This document shows, one piece after another, positions 24,295 to 33,395 of a stretch of DNA of 64,000 nt. Under the pieces are notes generated by a model. That model did no database searches. It had not been told where the DNA came from and saw nothing but the letters and a program-made list of their open reading frames with translations. Position 1 is the first letter of the stretch. Every line of letters begins with the position of its first letter. Source of the DNA: Streptomyces sp. V3I8 (GTDB lineage: Bacteria; Actinomycetota; Actinomycetes; Streptomycetales; Streptomycetaceae); NCBI RefSeq assembly GCF_030817535.1, contig NZ_JAUSZL010000002.1, positions 4,960,001-5,024,000 on the forward strand, in the 5' to 3' direction. Both the position numbers and the translations under genes were made by a program.

Positions 24295-27200
24295 CTACAG
24301 CGGCACGGTGACCGTGACCGTCTCCCCGTTCCCCAGGTGCAGCATGCCCTTGCCCGGGGTGACCGGCCCGCCGACCATGCTGCGGGTCGTCCGGATGCCG
24401 ATCAGCTCACCGGCGCCGGAGTCCTGCGGGGAGAGCAGGAGCCCGCGGCGGCCCTTCTTGGCCTCGACCTGCCAGCCGGAGAAGCCGCTGCACACCTCCT
24501 CCTCGTCGCCGCCCAGGACCAGCGCGAGACCGCGGTCGGCGCCGCGCTGGACGAGCCGCTTGAGCTCGCGCTCGCAGTCCGCGTCCTCCAGGACCTCCCC
24601 GTCGTCGACGATGACCACGACCGGTTCCTCGGGACTGGCCGACCCGATCGCCTCGTCGAAGTCGTCGCTCTCGATGTCGTCCTCGGTGAAGACCTTCAAC
24701 ACGCCTTCCTGGCCGTCGAGTTCGCGCAGCGGCGACGGGCGCGGGGCGGCGATCACGAGGCGTACGCCCTGCAGGAGGTACGAGCGCGCCAGGTTGAGCA
24801 GCGCCGTGCTGCGGCCGGACTTCGCCGGGCCCGCGATCACGAACGTCGGCACGCCCTGCGAGAGGTCCGGGCCGAACGCCATGATGTCGTCGCCACCGAT
24901 CCCCGCCAGGCCCCACAGCTTCGACTGCGCGACCGCCGGGTCCCGCATCTCCCAGGCCTCGGTGAAGCCGATCCGGGAGGGCAGCGAGTCCACCCTGAAC
25001 GGCCGTCGCACCCGCGGCACCGCGGCGTCGCGGGCGGCCGCCGCCTCGCCGATCGCGGCGAGCGCGGCGGCCTGCCCCTGACCGGTGACGTCGTCCGACA
25101 GCAGCGCGAACTGCGTCTCGATCGCCGACTCGTTCTTGAAGCCGCGGCCGGGCGGAATCTCCTCCGGCACCTTGCGCGCGTTGATGCCGAGCATCGTGAA
25201 GTCGGAGCGGTCGGCGAGCCGCAGACCGTACTTCTCCTCGGTGAGCGAGGCCATCCGGCCGAGCAGCACCTGCCGGTCGCCGGTGACGACGAGGTGGATG
25301 CCGACGCTCGCGCCCTCGCGCATCATCGTCTGCAGCTCGTCGGTCAGTTCACCGTGGTTGTACTCGCCGAGCGTCGGCAGCCAGCCCTCCCACCGGTCGA
25401 GCAGCACGACGACGTGCGGCAGCCGCTCCTCCCCGGCGACGGACGCCCGCTGCTCACCGATGTCGGCGAACCCCTTGTCGGACAACAGGTCCTGACGCCG
25501 CGTCAGCTCACTCTTGAGCCGGGTGACGAGTCGGACGGCCCGTTCGGTCTGGTTGCGGGCGACGACGGCTCCGCAGTGCGGCAGCCGGGTCAGGGCGTTG
25601 AGGGCGCCGTTGCCGCAGTCGATGCCGTAGAGGTGCACGTCCGCCGCGGAGTGCGTACGGGCGATCGAGCCGGCCAGGGTGCGCAGGATCTGCGAACGGC
25701 CGCTGCGGGGCGCGCCGCCGACGATGAGGTGCCCGAAGGTGGAGAAGTCGACGACGACGGGCCGGCGGGCCTGGTCGGCGGGCAGGTCCTCGACACCGTA
25801 CGGGGCGGGCGGCAGCTTGCCGGGCGCCCGTGCCAGGGCGGCGGCGTCCGGTACCTCGGTCTCGATCTCGTCGAGCAGCAGCGTCTCGGAGAGCGCGGGC
25901 AGCCACGGGCTGTGCTGCGAGGGGATTCCGAGCGAGGTGTTGGCGTCGCGAACGGCGTCGACGAGCACCTTGAGGTCGGTGATCTCCTCTTCCTCCCGCG
26001 ACTCCACCTTGGGCTTGACCAGCGCGGCCCGCCCCAGGTCCTCCCAGCCGAGCGGTCCCGCCCAGGGCGCGAGCAGCCGCGGGTCGGCGGCGCCGGGCCG
26101 CCGGCCGCCCACGCGTCCCGACTGGAACGGTACGAGCGAGGCGTGCCCGAGCCGGACGTACGCGCGGCCGGGGGTGTTCTTGGAGATGTGCCCGGCCTCG
26201 GGGGAGTCGATGACGTCGCTCGACTCGCCGCCGTCCGTCACGCGCAGCGCGATACGGAGGTTGGTGTTGGCGCGGATCTCGGGGGAGACGACACCGCTCG
26301 GCCGCTGGGTGGCGAGCAGCAGGTGGATGCCGAGCGAACGGCCCCGCTGGGCGATGTTGACGAGTCCCGTCACGAAGTCGGGCAGGTCGCGCACCATCGA
26401 GGCGAACTCGTCGATGACGATGAGGAGCCGGGGCAGCGGCCGGTTCGACGGCTCGCGGCGTACGAGGTCCTGGTAGTCCTCGATGTCCTTGGCGTCGGCG
26501 GCGGCCAGGATGTGCTCGCGCCGGTGCAGTTCTGCGCCGAGGGACTCCAGGGCCCGCTCGACGAGGTGGGCGTCGAGGTCGGTGACCATGCCGACGGTGT
26601 GCGGCAGGTTGACACAGTCCTTGAAGGCGGCGCCGCCCTTGTAGTCGACCAGCACGAACGTCATGTTCTCCGGCGTGTTGGCCACCGCCAGCGCCGCCAC
26701 GATGGTCTGCAGCAGCTCCGACTTGCCGGAACCGGTCGTACCGGCGATCAGGCCGTGCGGCCCGTCCCGCCGGATGTCGATGCCGAAGGGCCCGTCGTAC
26801 GACTCGCCGACGACGGCCGTCGTCGACTGCCCGCCCATGCGCCAGCGCGCCGAGATCGCGTCGCCGGTCGGCGGCTCCAGCTGGAGCACGTCGAGCAGCC
26901 GGCTGGAGCCGGGCAGCGCCGAGTCCTCCGTCTCGCCGCTGATGTCCCGGAGGGGGGACAGGGCACGGGAGAGGCGCGCGCACCAGGCCGGCGACACGAA
27001 GTCCGGCCGTACGTCCCTGACCTGGGCGGTGCCCGTCTGCTCGACGCGCAGCCGCAGTTCGAGCGGCTTCCCCTCACCCTCCTGCCGGTCGTCGGCCTCG
27101 GCGGTGTGCCAGGCGTGGAAGGAGGGGAAGCCGTTGGCACCGGCCTGGTAGCCGAGGCCGGGCGGTGCGGCCGTGCCCGCCCCGGGGGCCGCGGGCTCCT

Positions 27201-28998
27201 GCGCCCCCCTGGTCCTGCTCTCTGCCCTGCTCTCGGCCTTGGGCTCGGCCTTGGGCTTCGGCTCGGCGATGACGATGGCCTGGCACTCGCCGGGCAGGAA
27301 CCGCTCCTCCGCGTCCAGGCAGATCGCGTACATGCTGACGGCGGGCCCTTCCCGCAGCAGCCGTACGACGCCGGGCATGGACCGCAACCGGCGCGAACCG
27401 TCCCAGACGACGACGATGTCGGGGTCGGTGAAGTGGGTCTGGCGGCCGTTCTCCTTGGCCGCCTTCTGGCGGGCGTCGAGAAGCTGGGTCAGTTCGCCGA
27501 TGCGGGTGCCGACGGTCTCGGCGTCCGTACCGATCAGGATGTTGGTGTCCTGGGCGCCGGAGGGCCGGGAGTGCGGCAGCCACCGGACCCAGTCCCAGAC
27601 CGGCTGGGCGCTGTTCTCGGTCAGGACGTAGAACTGCACGTCCAGCGGGCTGTGCAGCACGGCGCTCTGCGCGACGATCCACCGCCCGATCGCCTGCGCC
27701 GAGTCGCCGGGCCCCGCGATGCCGACGACCCCGCGCTCACGCAGCGGTACGGCGACGGGGGCGTCCTCGATCTTCCAGGTGACCTCGCGCTTGTGGTCGT
27801 CCTGCTCGGGGTCGTCGAGCACGACCTCGGAGGACAGCTGCCCGCTGCCGACCCGGATGAGCAGGTGGTCGGCGTCGGTGCGGCGCCGCTCCCAGAGCCG
27901 GGTGCGGGGGCCGGTGCCCATCGACAGCACGGCGGCGGGGTCGGGCACGGCCTGCCGCCGGTCGAGGCGTTCGTCGACGAGGGCGTCCTGCGCGTCCTTC
28001 TCGATCCGCTCCTTGTGCTCCTTGTACTCCTTGACCTGCTTGGCATGGGACTTGCGCCCGTGCTTCTTGTCCATGAAGTAGTTGCCGAAGAGGATGACCG
28101 GGCTCAGCAACGCCATGATCAGGTAGTACCAGCGCCCGAAGATCATCACGGCGACGACGGCGCCGACGAGCGGGGTGATCGCCATCAGCCAGGGCAGCGG
28201 CCTGGCCTCGAAGTCACGCGGCTTGGCGGGCAGTTTGAAGCGGGTCTGGCGCTCGGGGGGCCGGAGGCGGGGCGGCCGGTTGTAGTCGAGGCCGGTGCCG
28301 TCCTCGGACCACTTGAGCGCGGCGTTCGGCGGGGAGTAGCGGTCGAGTTCGAGGAGGGTGTTGCCGACGGCGATCTGGGCGCCGAGCGGCCAGTCCTTGC
28401 CGTCGAGGGGTTCACCGTCGAGGGTGACGGTTCCCTCGTCCCCGTCGTCCCCGTGGAGGGCGACCTGGCAGGTTCCGTCCGTTGCAACTGACAACGTCAG
28501 CGCGCGGGGGGCGAGCTCGGGGTCGTCGACGCGGAGGGCGGCGGCGGGGCCGCTGCCGATGTCGTAGCGCCCGATGCCGAGCCGGTGCACGGAGCCGGCG
28601 GCGGGCCCGCCGGCCACGCGCAGCTCGACGAGCCCGGTCGGTTCGCCGGGCAGGCAGCCGGCGGGGTCGTACAGACTGACGACGGCGCCTTCGCGCAGGG
28701 GGGAGGTCGCGATGGTGGAGTCCGGGTCGACGGGACGGCCGTCGACGTAGGCGAGGGGCGAGCCGTCGCCGGTGCCGTGCGGCCGCCCGTGCTGCCCGTG
28801 CTGTCCGTGCTGCCCGATGGGGATGATCTGGGCGCCGCCGCTGACGCCGCTGACGCCGCCGCCGACGTCGCCGCTGTGGCCGACGTGGGCGGCCAGCTCC
28901 TTCGTTATGTCCCCCATGGAGGACTCGGGATCCGCGTCGAGCACGACGTCGGCGCTCGCGCCGCCGAGCGGATCGACGACGGTCAGAGTCAGGCGCAC
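24295..28998 (-). CDS. EssC/EccC-type FtsK/SpoIIIE ATPase of a type VII secretion-like system
   Basis: 1567 residues from GTG 28998 (GGGAGG upstream). Residues 1-130 look ubiquitin-like, about 130-260 FHA-like (HRLGIGRYDIGSGPAAALRV); two membrane helices lie at about 265-310. Three ATPase domains follow. The first has a canonical Walker A GTTGSGKSE (about 750) and Walker B LLIVIDEFAS (about 860). The second (GAPRSGRSQ, about 1098) and third (GPAKSGRST, about 1393) have Arg in place of the Walker lysine. One continuous chain with an N-terminal FHA-like part resembles Firmicutes EssC more than the split mycobacterial EccC. It would drive export of the WXG100-like proteins encoded beside it. Confidence 0.92.
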   Translation of the reverse strand: MRLTLTVVDPLGGASADVVLDADPESSMGDITKELAAHVGHSGDVGGGVSGVSGGAQIIPIGQHGQHGQHGRPHGTGDGSPLAYVDGRPVDPDSTIATSPLREGAVVSLYDPAGCLPGEPTGLVELRVAGGPAAGSVHRLGIGRYDIGSGPAAALRVDDPELAPRALTLSVATDGTCQVALHGDDGDEGTVTLDGEPLDGKDWPLGAQIAVGNTLLELDRYSPPNAALKWSEDGTGLDYNRPPRLRPPERQTRFKLPAKPRDFEARPLPWLMAITPLVGAVVAVMIFGRWYYLIMALLSPVILFGNYFMDKKHGRKSHAKQVKEYKEHKERIEKDAQDALVDERLDRRQAVPDPAAVLSMGTGPRTRLWERRRTDADHLLIRVGSGQLSSEVVLDDPEQDDHKREVTWKIEDAPVAVPLRERGVVGIAGPGDSAQAIGRWIVAQSAVLHSPLDVQFYVLTENSAQPVWDWVRWLPHSRPSGAQDTNILIGTDAETVGTRIGELTQLLDARQKAAKENGRQTHFTDPDIVVVWDGSRRLRSMPGVVRLLREGPAVSMYAICLDAEERFLPGECQAIVIAEPKPKAEPKAESRAESRTRGAQEPAAPGAGTAAPPGLGYQAGANGFPSFHAWHTAEADDRQEGEGKPLELRLRVEQTGTAQVRDVRPDFVSPAWCARLSRALSPLRDISGETEDSALPGSSRLLDVLQLEPPTGDAISARWRMGGQSTTAVVGESYDGPFGIDIRRDGPHGLIAGTTGSGKSELLQTIVAALAVANTPENMTFVLVDYKGGAAFKDCVNLPHTVGMVTDLDAHLVERALESLGAELHRREHILAAADAKDIEDYQDLVRREPSNRPLPRLLIVIDEFASMVRDLPDFVTGLVNIAQRGRSLGIHLLLATQRPSGVVSPEIRANTNLRIALRVTDGGESSDVIDSPEAGHISKNTPGRAYVRLGHASLVPFQSGRVGGRRPGAADPRLLAPWAGPLGWEDLGRAALVKPKVESREEEEITDLKVLVDAVRDANTSLGIPSQHSPWLPALSETLLLDEIETEVPDAAALARAPGKLPPAPYGVEDLPADQARRPVVVDFSTFGHLIVGGAPRSGRSQILRTLAGSIARTHSAADVHLYGIDCGNGALNALTRLPHCGAVVARNQTERAVRLVTRLKSELTRRQDLLSDKGFADIGEQRASVAGEERLPHVVVLLDRWEGWLPTLGEYNHGELTDELQTMMREGASVGIHLVVTGDRQVLLGRMASLTEEKYGLRLADRSDFTMLGINARKVPEEIPPGRGFKNESAIETQFALLSDDVTGQGQAAALAAIGEAAAARDAAVPRVRRPFRVDSLPSRIGFTEAWEMRDPAVAQSKLWGLAGIGGDDIMAFGPDLSQGVPTFVIAGPAKSGRSTALLNLARSYLLQGVRLVIAAPRPSPLRELDGQEGVLKVFTEDDIESDDFDEAIGSASPEEPVVVIVDDGEVLEDADCERELKRLVQRGADRGLALVLGGDEEEVCSGFSGWQVEAKKGRRGLLLSPQDSGAGELIGIRTTRSMVGGPVTPGKGMLHLGNGETVTVTVPL

Positions 28999-29258
28999 GA
29001 TCGTCCTCCCGTATGGCCCTGCTGCTCACTCAGGGCTGCCGGACACCGCCCCGTGTACTGCCCAGAGACGATATCCGCTCCACCCTTCCCGCAGGCAACG
29101 GTGTACGTGCCGGTTCCCTGGAGGCTCTTGCGGGAACCGGGGTGTGCGGCTGCAAGCGCCCTGACTAAGCTGCATGCTCAGCGGACGATCGCATCATCCG
29201 CACCGGGAGCCACGGGGGTTGGCCCTGCGGCAAGTCGAGTTGCTACGGAGGACGCCAC
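28999..29258. other. Divergent promoter region, EssC-type gene and first WXG100-like gene
   Basis: 260 bp with lower G+C in the middle. CGGAGG lies before the ATG at 29259. No convincing -35/-10 pair or operator was identified; the shared position suggests co-regulation of ATPase and substrate. Confidence 0.5.
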
Positions 29259-29564
29259 ATGGCCGGCGGCAAAGACGCGGATATCACTTATGACGAGATG
29301 CACAAGGCGGCTACCAAGCTGACCGACGCCAAGGACAAGATCGACGAGAAGCTCGACTCTCTCGAGCGCTACATCCAGGGCCTCGTCAAGGACGGCTACA
29401 CCACCCGCAAGGGCTCGCAGGCCTTCGAGGACTCCTTCACGGAGTTCAAGAAGGGCGCGAAGGACACGATCGAGGGCCTGACGGGCATGGCCAAGTTCCT
29501 GACGAGCGCCGCGAAGGCGTACCAGGACCTGGACGACGAACTGGCCAAGGGCGTCAAGGGCTGA
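29259..29564 (+). CDS. WXG100-superfamily-like small secreted protein (no W-x-G)
   Basis: 101 residues, two long helices with a break near DGYTTRKGSQAF (residues 45-56) where WXG100 proteins carry W-x-G; here Tyr47 and Gly52 stand instead. The end has YQDLDDELAKGV (Tyr88, Asp92), fitting the YxxxD/E type VII export signal. KDKIDEKLDSLERYIQGL is coiled-coil-like. Divergent from the EssC-type ATPase gene, so it is the prime candidate substrate. Single-gene unit ended by a hairpin. Confidence 0.82.
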   Translation: MAGGKDADITYDEMHKAATKLTDAKDKIDEKLDSLERYIQGLVKDGYTTRKGSQAFEDSFTEFKKGAKDTIEGLTGMAKFLTSAAKAYQDLDDELAKGVKG

Positions 29565-29586
29565 TCACCCGATCTCCTCGGGGCGC

Positions 29587-29621
29587 GGGAGCGGTGGGCA
29601 CGTACGCGGTCCACCGCTCCC
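29587..29621. terminator. Perfect 11-bp stem-loop between convergent genes
   Basis: GGGAGCGGTGG (29587-29597) pairs with CCACCGCTCCC (29611-29621), loop 13 nt. It can end the WXG100-like transcript and the opposing membrane-protein transcript. Confidence 0.8.
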
Positions 29622-29627
29622 GGCGCC

Positions 29628-30320
29628 TCAAGGCCCGGTGCTGTCCGACCCGTCGGATCGCTGGTGGCGCATCAGGTACATGTGCAGTTCGCTGCGCTGC
29701 TCCTCCGTCGTGAGGACCAGCCAGGAACCGTCCATGAAGCGAATGCGCAGCTTCTTGCTGTCGTATGACGGCAGAGGATCCTCGATGACCGCCTGCTGCG
29801 CGGAAATCTCCGCTACGACCCGCATACGCTCTTCCCTGCGCAGGGACACCCGCTTGGGCGGTGCCGCGAAGAGGATCCGGTCCTGCGCCAGCGCGACGAA
29901 CCGCTGATGGTGAGAGGAATGGCTGTACCAACGCAGCAAGAACTGGCCGGCCGCCGCGTTCCAGGCGCCGTCGAAGACGTGGTCGAGGCGCTGATCGACG
30001 ATGATCTGGTCCCGTCGCTCGATGTCGCGGTCCTCCCTGCGGGCGCGCTCGCGCTCCTCCTCGGTCGACAGGAGGCGCTTGAGGGCTTCCTCGCCGGAGG
30101 CGAGCAGGCTGAACAGCATCGCGATCGGCATCAACGGGGCGACCAGTACGGCACCGAGCATGCCGAGCGGTCGCAGGAACGCCGGCCGCAGCGGCCCCGC
30201 ACCGGCTTCCCGGTGGACGTCCGTGGGCGGCTCGGGAATCTTGCCGATCGTGCACCAGGCCGCAGCGTCCGGAGCGACACCGAGGCGACTCCGTGCGGCG
30301 CGGTCCGTGCTTCTGGACAC
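29628..30320 (-). CDS. Membrane protein with a C-terminal PH-like domain (T7SS island)
   Basis: 230 residues from GTG 30320, preceded by purine-rich GGAAAAGGTAGG; an upstream ATG at 30482 is in frame but would overlap the divergent gene. A hydrophobic segment (about 55-80, MLGAVLVAPLMPIAMLFSLLA) is followed by a highly charged linker (EEERERARREDRDIERRD) and a domain ending KLRIRFMDGSWLVLTTEEQRSELHMYL. The F-x-D-G-S-W strand is shared with the gene at 39069-39980, so the two are paralogues. The beta-rich end suggests a PH-like fold. Role unknown; location suggests a membrane accessory of the secretion island. Confidence 0.65.
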   Translation of the reverse strand: MSRSTDRAARSRLGVAPDAAAWCTIGKIPEPPTDVHREAGAGPLRPAFLRPLGMLGAVLVAPLMPIAMLFSLLASGEEALKRLLSTEEERERARREDRDIERRDQIIVDQRLDHVFDGAWNAAAGQFLLRWYSHSSHHQRFVALAQDRILFAAPPKRVSLRREERMRVVAEISAQQAVIEDPLPSYDSKKLRIRFMDGSWLVLTTEEQRSELHMYLMRHQRSDGSDSTGP

Positions 30321-30481
30321 GCTGTCCCACCTACCTTTTCCTCGTCGTCCACCGACCGGGGGCCGGTCCCGGTGGGTGAGCGTATCCGGGTACGGCGCGG
30401 AGGTGGAGGACACGGCAGCAACACGACCGCCTGCGCAACGGTTGAAACGTCCTGCATTATTCATTTCGGGGGAATTCGTCA

Positions 30482-30787
30482 ATGGCCGACAGAACCAGGT
30501 ACGACCTGACGCTCATCAAGGACTGCTCGCGCTCTCTGGGGAAAATCCATGACGAGTTCGAGCACAACGGGAACCCAGCAGACGATTACGGCGACGAGCT
30601 GGGGCACGGTGGGCTCAAGGAGGCCTTCGAGGAATTCGGCAGTACGTGGAAGAAGACCCGCAAGAAACTCATGAAGGAAATCGAAAAGCTCGCCGATGCC
30701 ACCAGGGTGGCGGCGGAGAAGTATGAAGAGATCGACCACGAGCTGGCGAAGGCCATCGAATCGGCCAAGGGGGGGAGCAAGAAGTGA
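30482..30787 (+). CDS. WXG100-like protein, WxxxR variant (module 1)
   Basis: 101 residues. Helix, break, helix: FGSTWKKTRKKLMKEI has Trp56 followed by Arg60 rather than W-x-G, and the end carries YEEIDHEL (Tyr81, Asp85), an export-signal-like motif. The spacing from Trp to the aromatic residue of the end motif is 25, identical in three other small proteins of this window. The stop overlaps the start of the long partner gene (GTGA at 30784), so the pair is translated together, as secreted heterodimers often are. Confidence 0.8.
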   Translation: MADRTRYDLTLIKDCSRSLGKIHDEFEHNGNPADDYGDELGHGGLKEAFEEFGSTWKKTRKKLMKEIEKLADATRVAAEKYEEIDHELAKAIESAKGGSKK

Positions 30788-32067
30788 GCAGGCGATCCAG
30801 CGACTGGCCTCCCTTGTGGGACGAGGACCCGACTCCCGGAGACCCGAACGAAGTTGCCGCGCTCGGCCGCAAACTGCGCAAGACCGCCGAGATGATCGAC
30901 GAACAGTCGAGGGTCATCAAGGCGCTGTCCTCGGTCGACGGCTGGGACAGCGATGCGGGACGTGCCTTCAACGAGGTGGCCGACGGAGCCGGCGACCGTC
31001 TGAAGAAGGCGTTCGAGCGATACGACGAGGCGGCCAACGCACTGGGCACCAAAGTCGCGGAAGGCGAGTCGAAGGAATTCGCCGGCGAACTGCACCGGGC
31101 CCAGACGAAGGCCGACAGGGCCCTGGCGGACTACCAGGAGGCCGAAGCCGAACACGATGTCGCCGACCGTGAGGTGAAGAAGTTCACGGACAAGTATCCC
31201 GTCGTGAGTCAGATCCCGGCGGCGGACAAGACCGAGTACGAACGGTGGGAGAAGAAGCGCGACGACGCGTTGGAAAGGATCGGCCAAGCGCGCAAGGCGG
31301 TGAAGGACGCCAGGGAGATGTTCGAGGATGCCGGGGATCGCGCGGCCAGGCACATCAAGAACGTGGTGCACCACGACGCCGTCCGTGATCCGGGCGGATT
31401 CATGAACTGGCTCGCCGACTGGGCGGACACGTTCTCCAACATCTCCGCGATCCTGTCGGTTCTGGCGGTCATCTGCGCTTTCGTACCGCCGCTGCAGTTC
31501 CTCGTGCCCATCTTCGCCACCCTCGCGGTGCTGTGCAGTGCGGCAGCGCTCGCCGGCCACGCGTACGACATGTCCGTCCGGGGCGGGAAGGTCAACTGGC
31601 TGAAGCTCGGAACCGACACCTTGGGAATCCTGCCCGGCCTGGGCGCACTCAAGGGTTTCCGGGCATTGGTGGGGCTCAAAGGCGTGGCCAAACTCAAGTC
31701 CTTCGGGAAACTCGGCACCTTCAGCTCGTTCAACGGTCTCGCCGCGGTCGACGGGATCGGGCACAACTTTCTCAACGGTCTCAGCGTGGGACTCACCAAC
31801 AAGACGCTGGGCGCGGGCCTCGCGCTCGGCAAGAGACTCAAGCTCCCGAACCTCCCTGAGCAGTTCGTCCCCCTGGGGGGCAAGCAGATCACGGCGGCCA
31901 TCAAGGGGGTGGGACTCGCGAGCGCCCTCAACCGGATGTTCCGTCAGGAGAACGGCGGGAGGACGGGTTACCAGGAACCCTCCGCGCCGATGCCTGTGCC
32001 CGCTCCGACGCCCAGCCCGTCACCCGGTCCCTCGCCCCAGCCGTTCCACGCCGCCCTGGCCGCGTAG
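30784..32067 (+). CDS. Long putative type VII-secreted protein (module 1)
   Basis: 427 residues. N-terminal signature DPTPGD (residues 15-20), then W54-DSDAGRAF, a WXG-like turn. Residues 80-200 form a charged coiled coil. A hydrophobic core (about 218-265, ISAILSVLAVICAFVPPLQFLVPIFATLAVL) is followed by KLGTDTLGILPGLGALKGF, a motif seen in pre-toxin regions. The C-terminus is Pro/Ser-rich with no recognisable toxin domain. Architecture matches the proteins at 35246 and 40076. It could be a secreted effector, a membrane-active toxin or a structural tip. Confidence 0.75.
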   Translation: MSRRSSDWPPLWDEDPTPGDPNEVAALGRKLRKTAEMIDEQSRVIKALSSVDGWDSDAGRAFNEVADGAGDRLKKAFERYDEAANALGTKVAEGESKEFAGELHRAQTKADRALADYQEAEAEHDVADREVKKFTDKYPVVSQIPAADKTEYERWEKKRDDALERIGQARKAVKDAREMFEDAGDRAARHIKNVVHHDAVRDPGGFMNWLADWADTFSNISAILSVLAVICAFVPPLQFLVPIFATLAVLCSAAALAGHAYDMSVRGGKVNWLKLGTDTLGILPGLGALKGFRALVGLKGVAKLKSFGKLGTFSSFNGLAAVDGIGHNFLNGLSVGLTNKTLGAGLALGKRLKLPNLPEQFVPLGGKQITAAIKGVGLASALNRMFRQENGGRTGYQEPSAPMPVPAPTPSPSPGPSPQPFHAALAA

Positions 32068-32106
32068 GCGAAGTGTGACGACCCGGCGCGATGACGCAGG
32101 AGAGGG

Positions 32107-32730
32107 GTGGTGCTCATGAATGACGCGACGGAGCTCGGCGAGCGGGAGTTCATCGGCCGCCGGGGTGGTGACCGAGCCCGGCTCGTGCCCGCCGAGGTGA
32201 TCGCCACGGTTCCTGAAGCCAGAGCGATGGCGCAGTCGGCGAGCACGGAACTCCGCTTCGACTTCCTGGACGACAGGGCCGTACTGCGGATGCTCAGGTT
32301 GCGTCATGCTGATGAGGAAGCGATGTTCGCAGCGGGCTTCAGGACCGGCGTTCCGCTCGCAGTCATCGGCTTCGGCGCGGCGGTGTACTGGGGCGGGGCC
32401 GCTCAGTACTGGGAGTCCGGCAGGGCGCAGATGGTCTACCTCGTCGTCGCGGGGGCGGTCGTCCTGTCGCTCCTGGCGCTCTACATCCGCACGGCGGTGG
32501 CGCACTGGAGAGACCCCGTGCGCCAGAACCTCCGCGCACGCGCCCGGAAGTACCGGGAGGTGGCGCATACGGCCCGCAGGGGTGGTGCCGCGGTCCCCGC
32601 CCACTACCCGTACTACGGTCCGTATCCTTTCGCGGCTGGTTTCCACCCCGAAGCCGAAGAAACAGAAGAAACCGAAGAAGCCCAAGAAACCGAAGAAGCA
32701 GATGAACCTGAGGGCGAAGGCCGGGCATGA
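32107..32730 (+). CDS. Two-helix membrane protein with an acidic repeat tail (module 1)
   Basis: About 204-207 residues; GTG 32107, GTG 32110 and ATG 32116 are possible starts behind AGGAG. Two membrane helices (about 85-105 and 113-130) end in IRTAVAHWRDPVRQNLRARARKYREVA, a basic amphipathic segment. The tail is a low-complexity acidic run of EETEETEE type caused by GAAGAAAC-like repeats. Overlaps the next gene by 4 bp (ATGA). No family recognised; co-transcription places it in the module. Confidence 0.7.
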   Translation: MVLMNDATELGEREFIGRRGGDRARLVPAEVIATVPEARAMAQSASTELRFDFLDDRAVLRMLRLRHADEEAMFAAGFRTGVPLAVIGFGAAVYWGGAAQYWESGRAQMVYLVVAGAVVLSLLALYIRTAVAHWRDPVRQNLRARARKYREVAHTARRGGAAVPAHYPYYGPYPFAAGFHPEAEETEETEEAQETEEADEPEGEGRA

Positions 32731-33395
32731 TCACGACAGCAGCTGATGAGGACCTCCGGGAAGCAGCCGGAACGGAGGGCATCGATGTCCGTTGGATCAT
32801 GCCGGAGGGGTTCTTCGAGATCCCGATGGACGCGGAGGATCTGGACGAGACCGCGGAACAACTCGTCGAGCTGGCCCGAAAGGCGCTCCCGGAGGCCGAT
32901 TTCGAGGTCCAGCTGCAGTGGGCGGTCATGGTTGCCGCCCACTACGACTCGTTCGTGGAAGCGGGAGTTCAGTACGCCGGCCTTTGCATGACCGAGGTGG
33001 ACGGCACGCGCTGCACGGCCACGGTCAGCATCAGCATGGTGGACCTCGACCAGCGCGCGGGAGCGAGGCCCGTCAGGTTCCTGGGCTCGTCGATGCGACA
33101 CCTCGGGCTCGGACAGGTCAGCGAGATCGAACTGCCCTGCGGACCCGCTGTTTCCTGTATCGGGACGAGGAAGGGCAGCCTGGACGGAAGCCTGACGGCG
33201 TCCGGCGCCGACGAGAATGTCCTGACGTCCTTCATCCAGGTACAGATACCGCTGGTCAACGGGACCTGTGTGGTCCTGGAGATGGGATCGCCAACTGCTG
33301 AGGGATGGGAGGTGTTCTCCGCCATGTTCGCCGGAGTGGTGAAGAGTGTCCGGCTGTTCGACGATGCGGGCAAGCCGCTCGTGATGCCGGGATGA
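32727..33395 (+). CDS. P-x-x-W/F family protein (Mog1/PsbP-like?), copy 1
   Basis: 222 residues, no signal peptide. Near the N-terminus VRWIMPEGFFEIPM carries the motif shared by six proteins here (Pro-x-x-aromatic-aromatic-x-Ile-Pro/Asp). A helical segment and alternating strands follow (TRCTATVSISMV, VSEIELPCGPAVSC, LTSFIQVQIPL, CVVLEMGSPT), ending in a helix FAGVVKSVRLFD. The order resembles Mog1/PsbP or LpqN-type folds, but this is inference. Translationally coupled on both sides. A chaperone or adaptor for the neighbouring secreted proteins is plausible. Confidence 0.7.
   Translation: MITTAADEDLREAAGTEGIDVRWIMPEGFFEIPMDAEDLDETAEQLVELARKALPEADFEVQLQWAVMVAAHYDSFVEAGVQYAGLCMTEVDGTRCTATVSISMVDLDQRAGARPVRFLGSSMRHLGLGQVSEIELPCGPAVSCIGTRKGSLDGSLTASGADENVLTSFIQVQIPLVNGTCVVLEMGSPTAEGWEVFSAMFAGVVKSVRLFDDAGKPLVMPG

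Noticed and set aside
24265..28491. A 1408-residue open frame on the plus strand opposite the EssC-type ATPase gene.
   Set aside because: Gln/Arg/Gly/Asp-rich composition without motifs; the minus-strand frame has clear P-loops and FHA-like sequence. A shadow of G+C bias.
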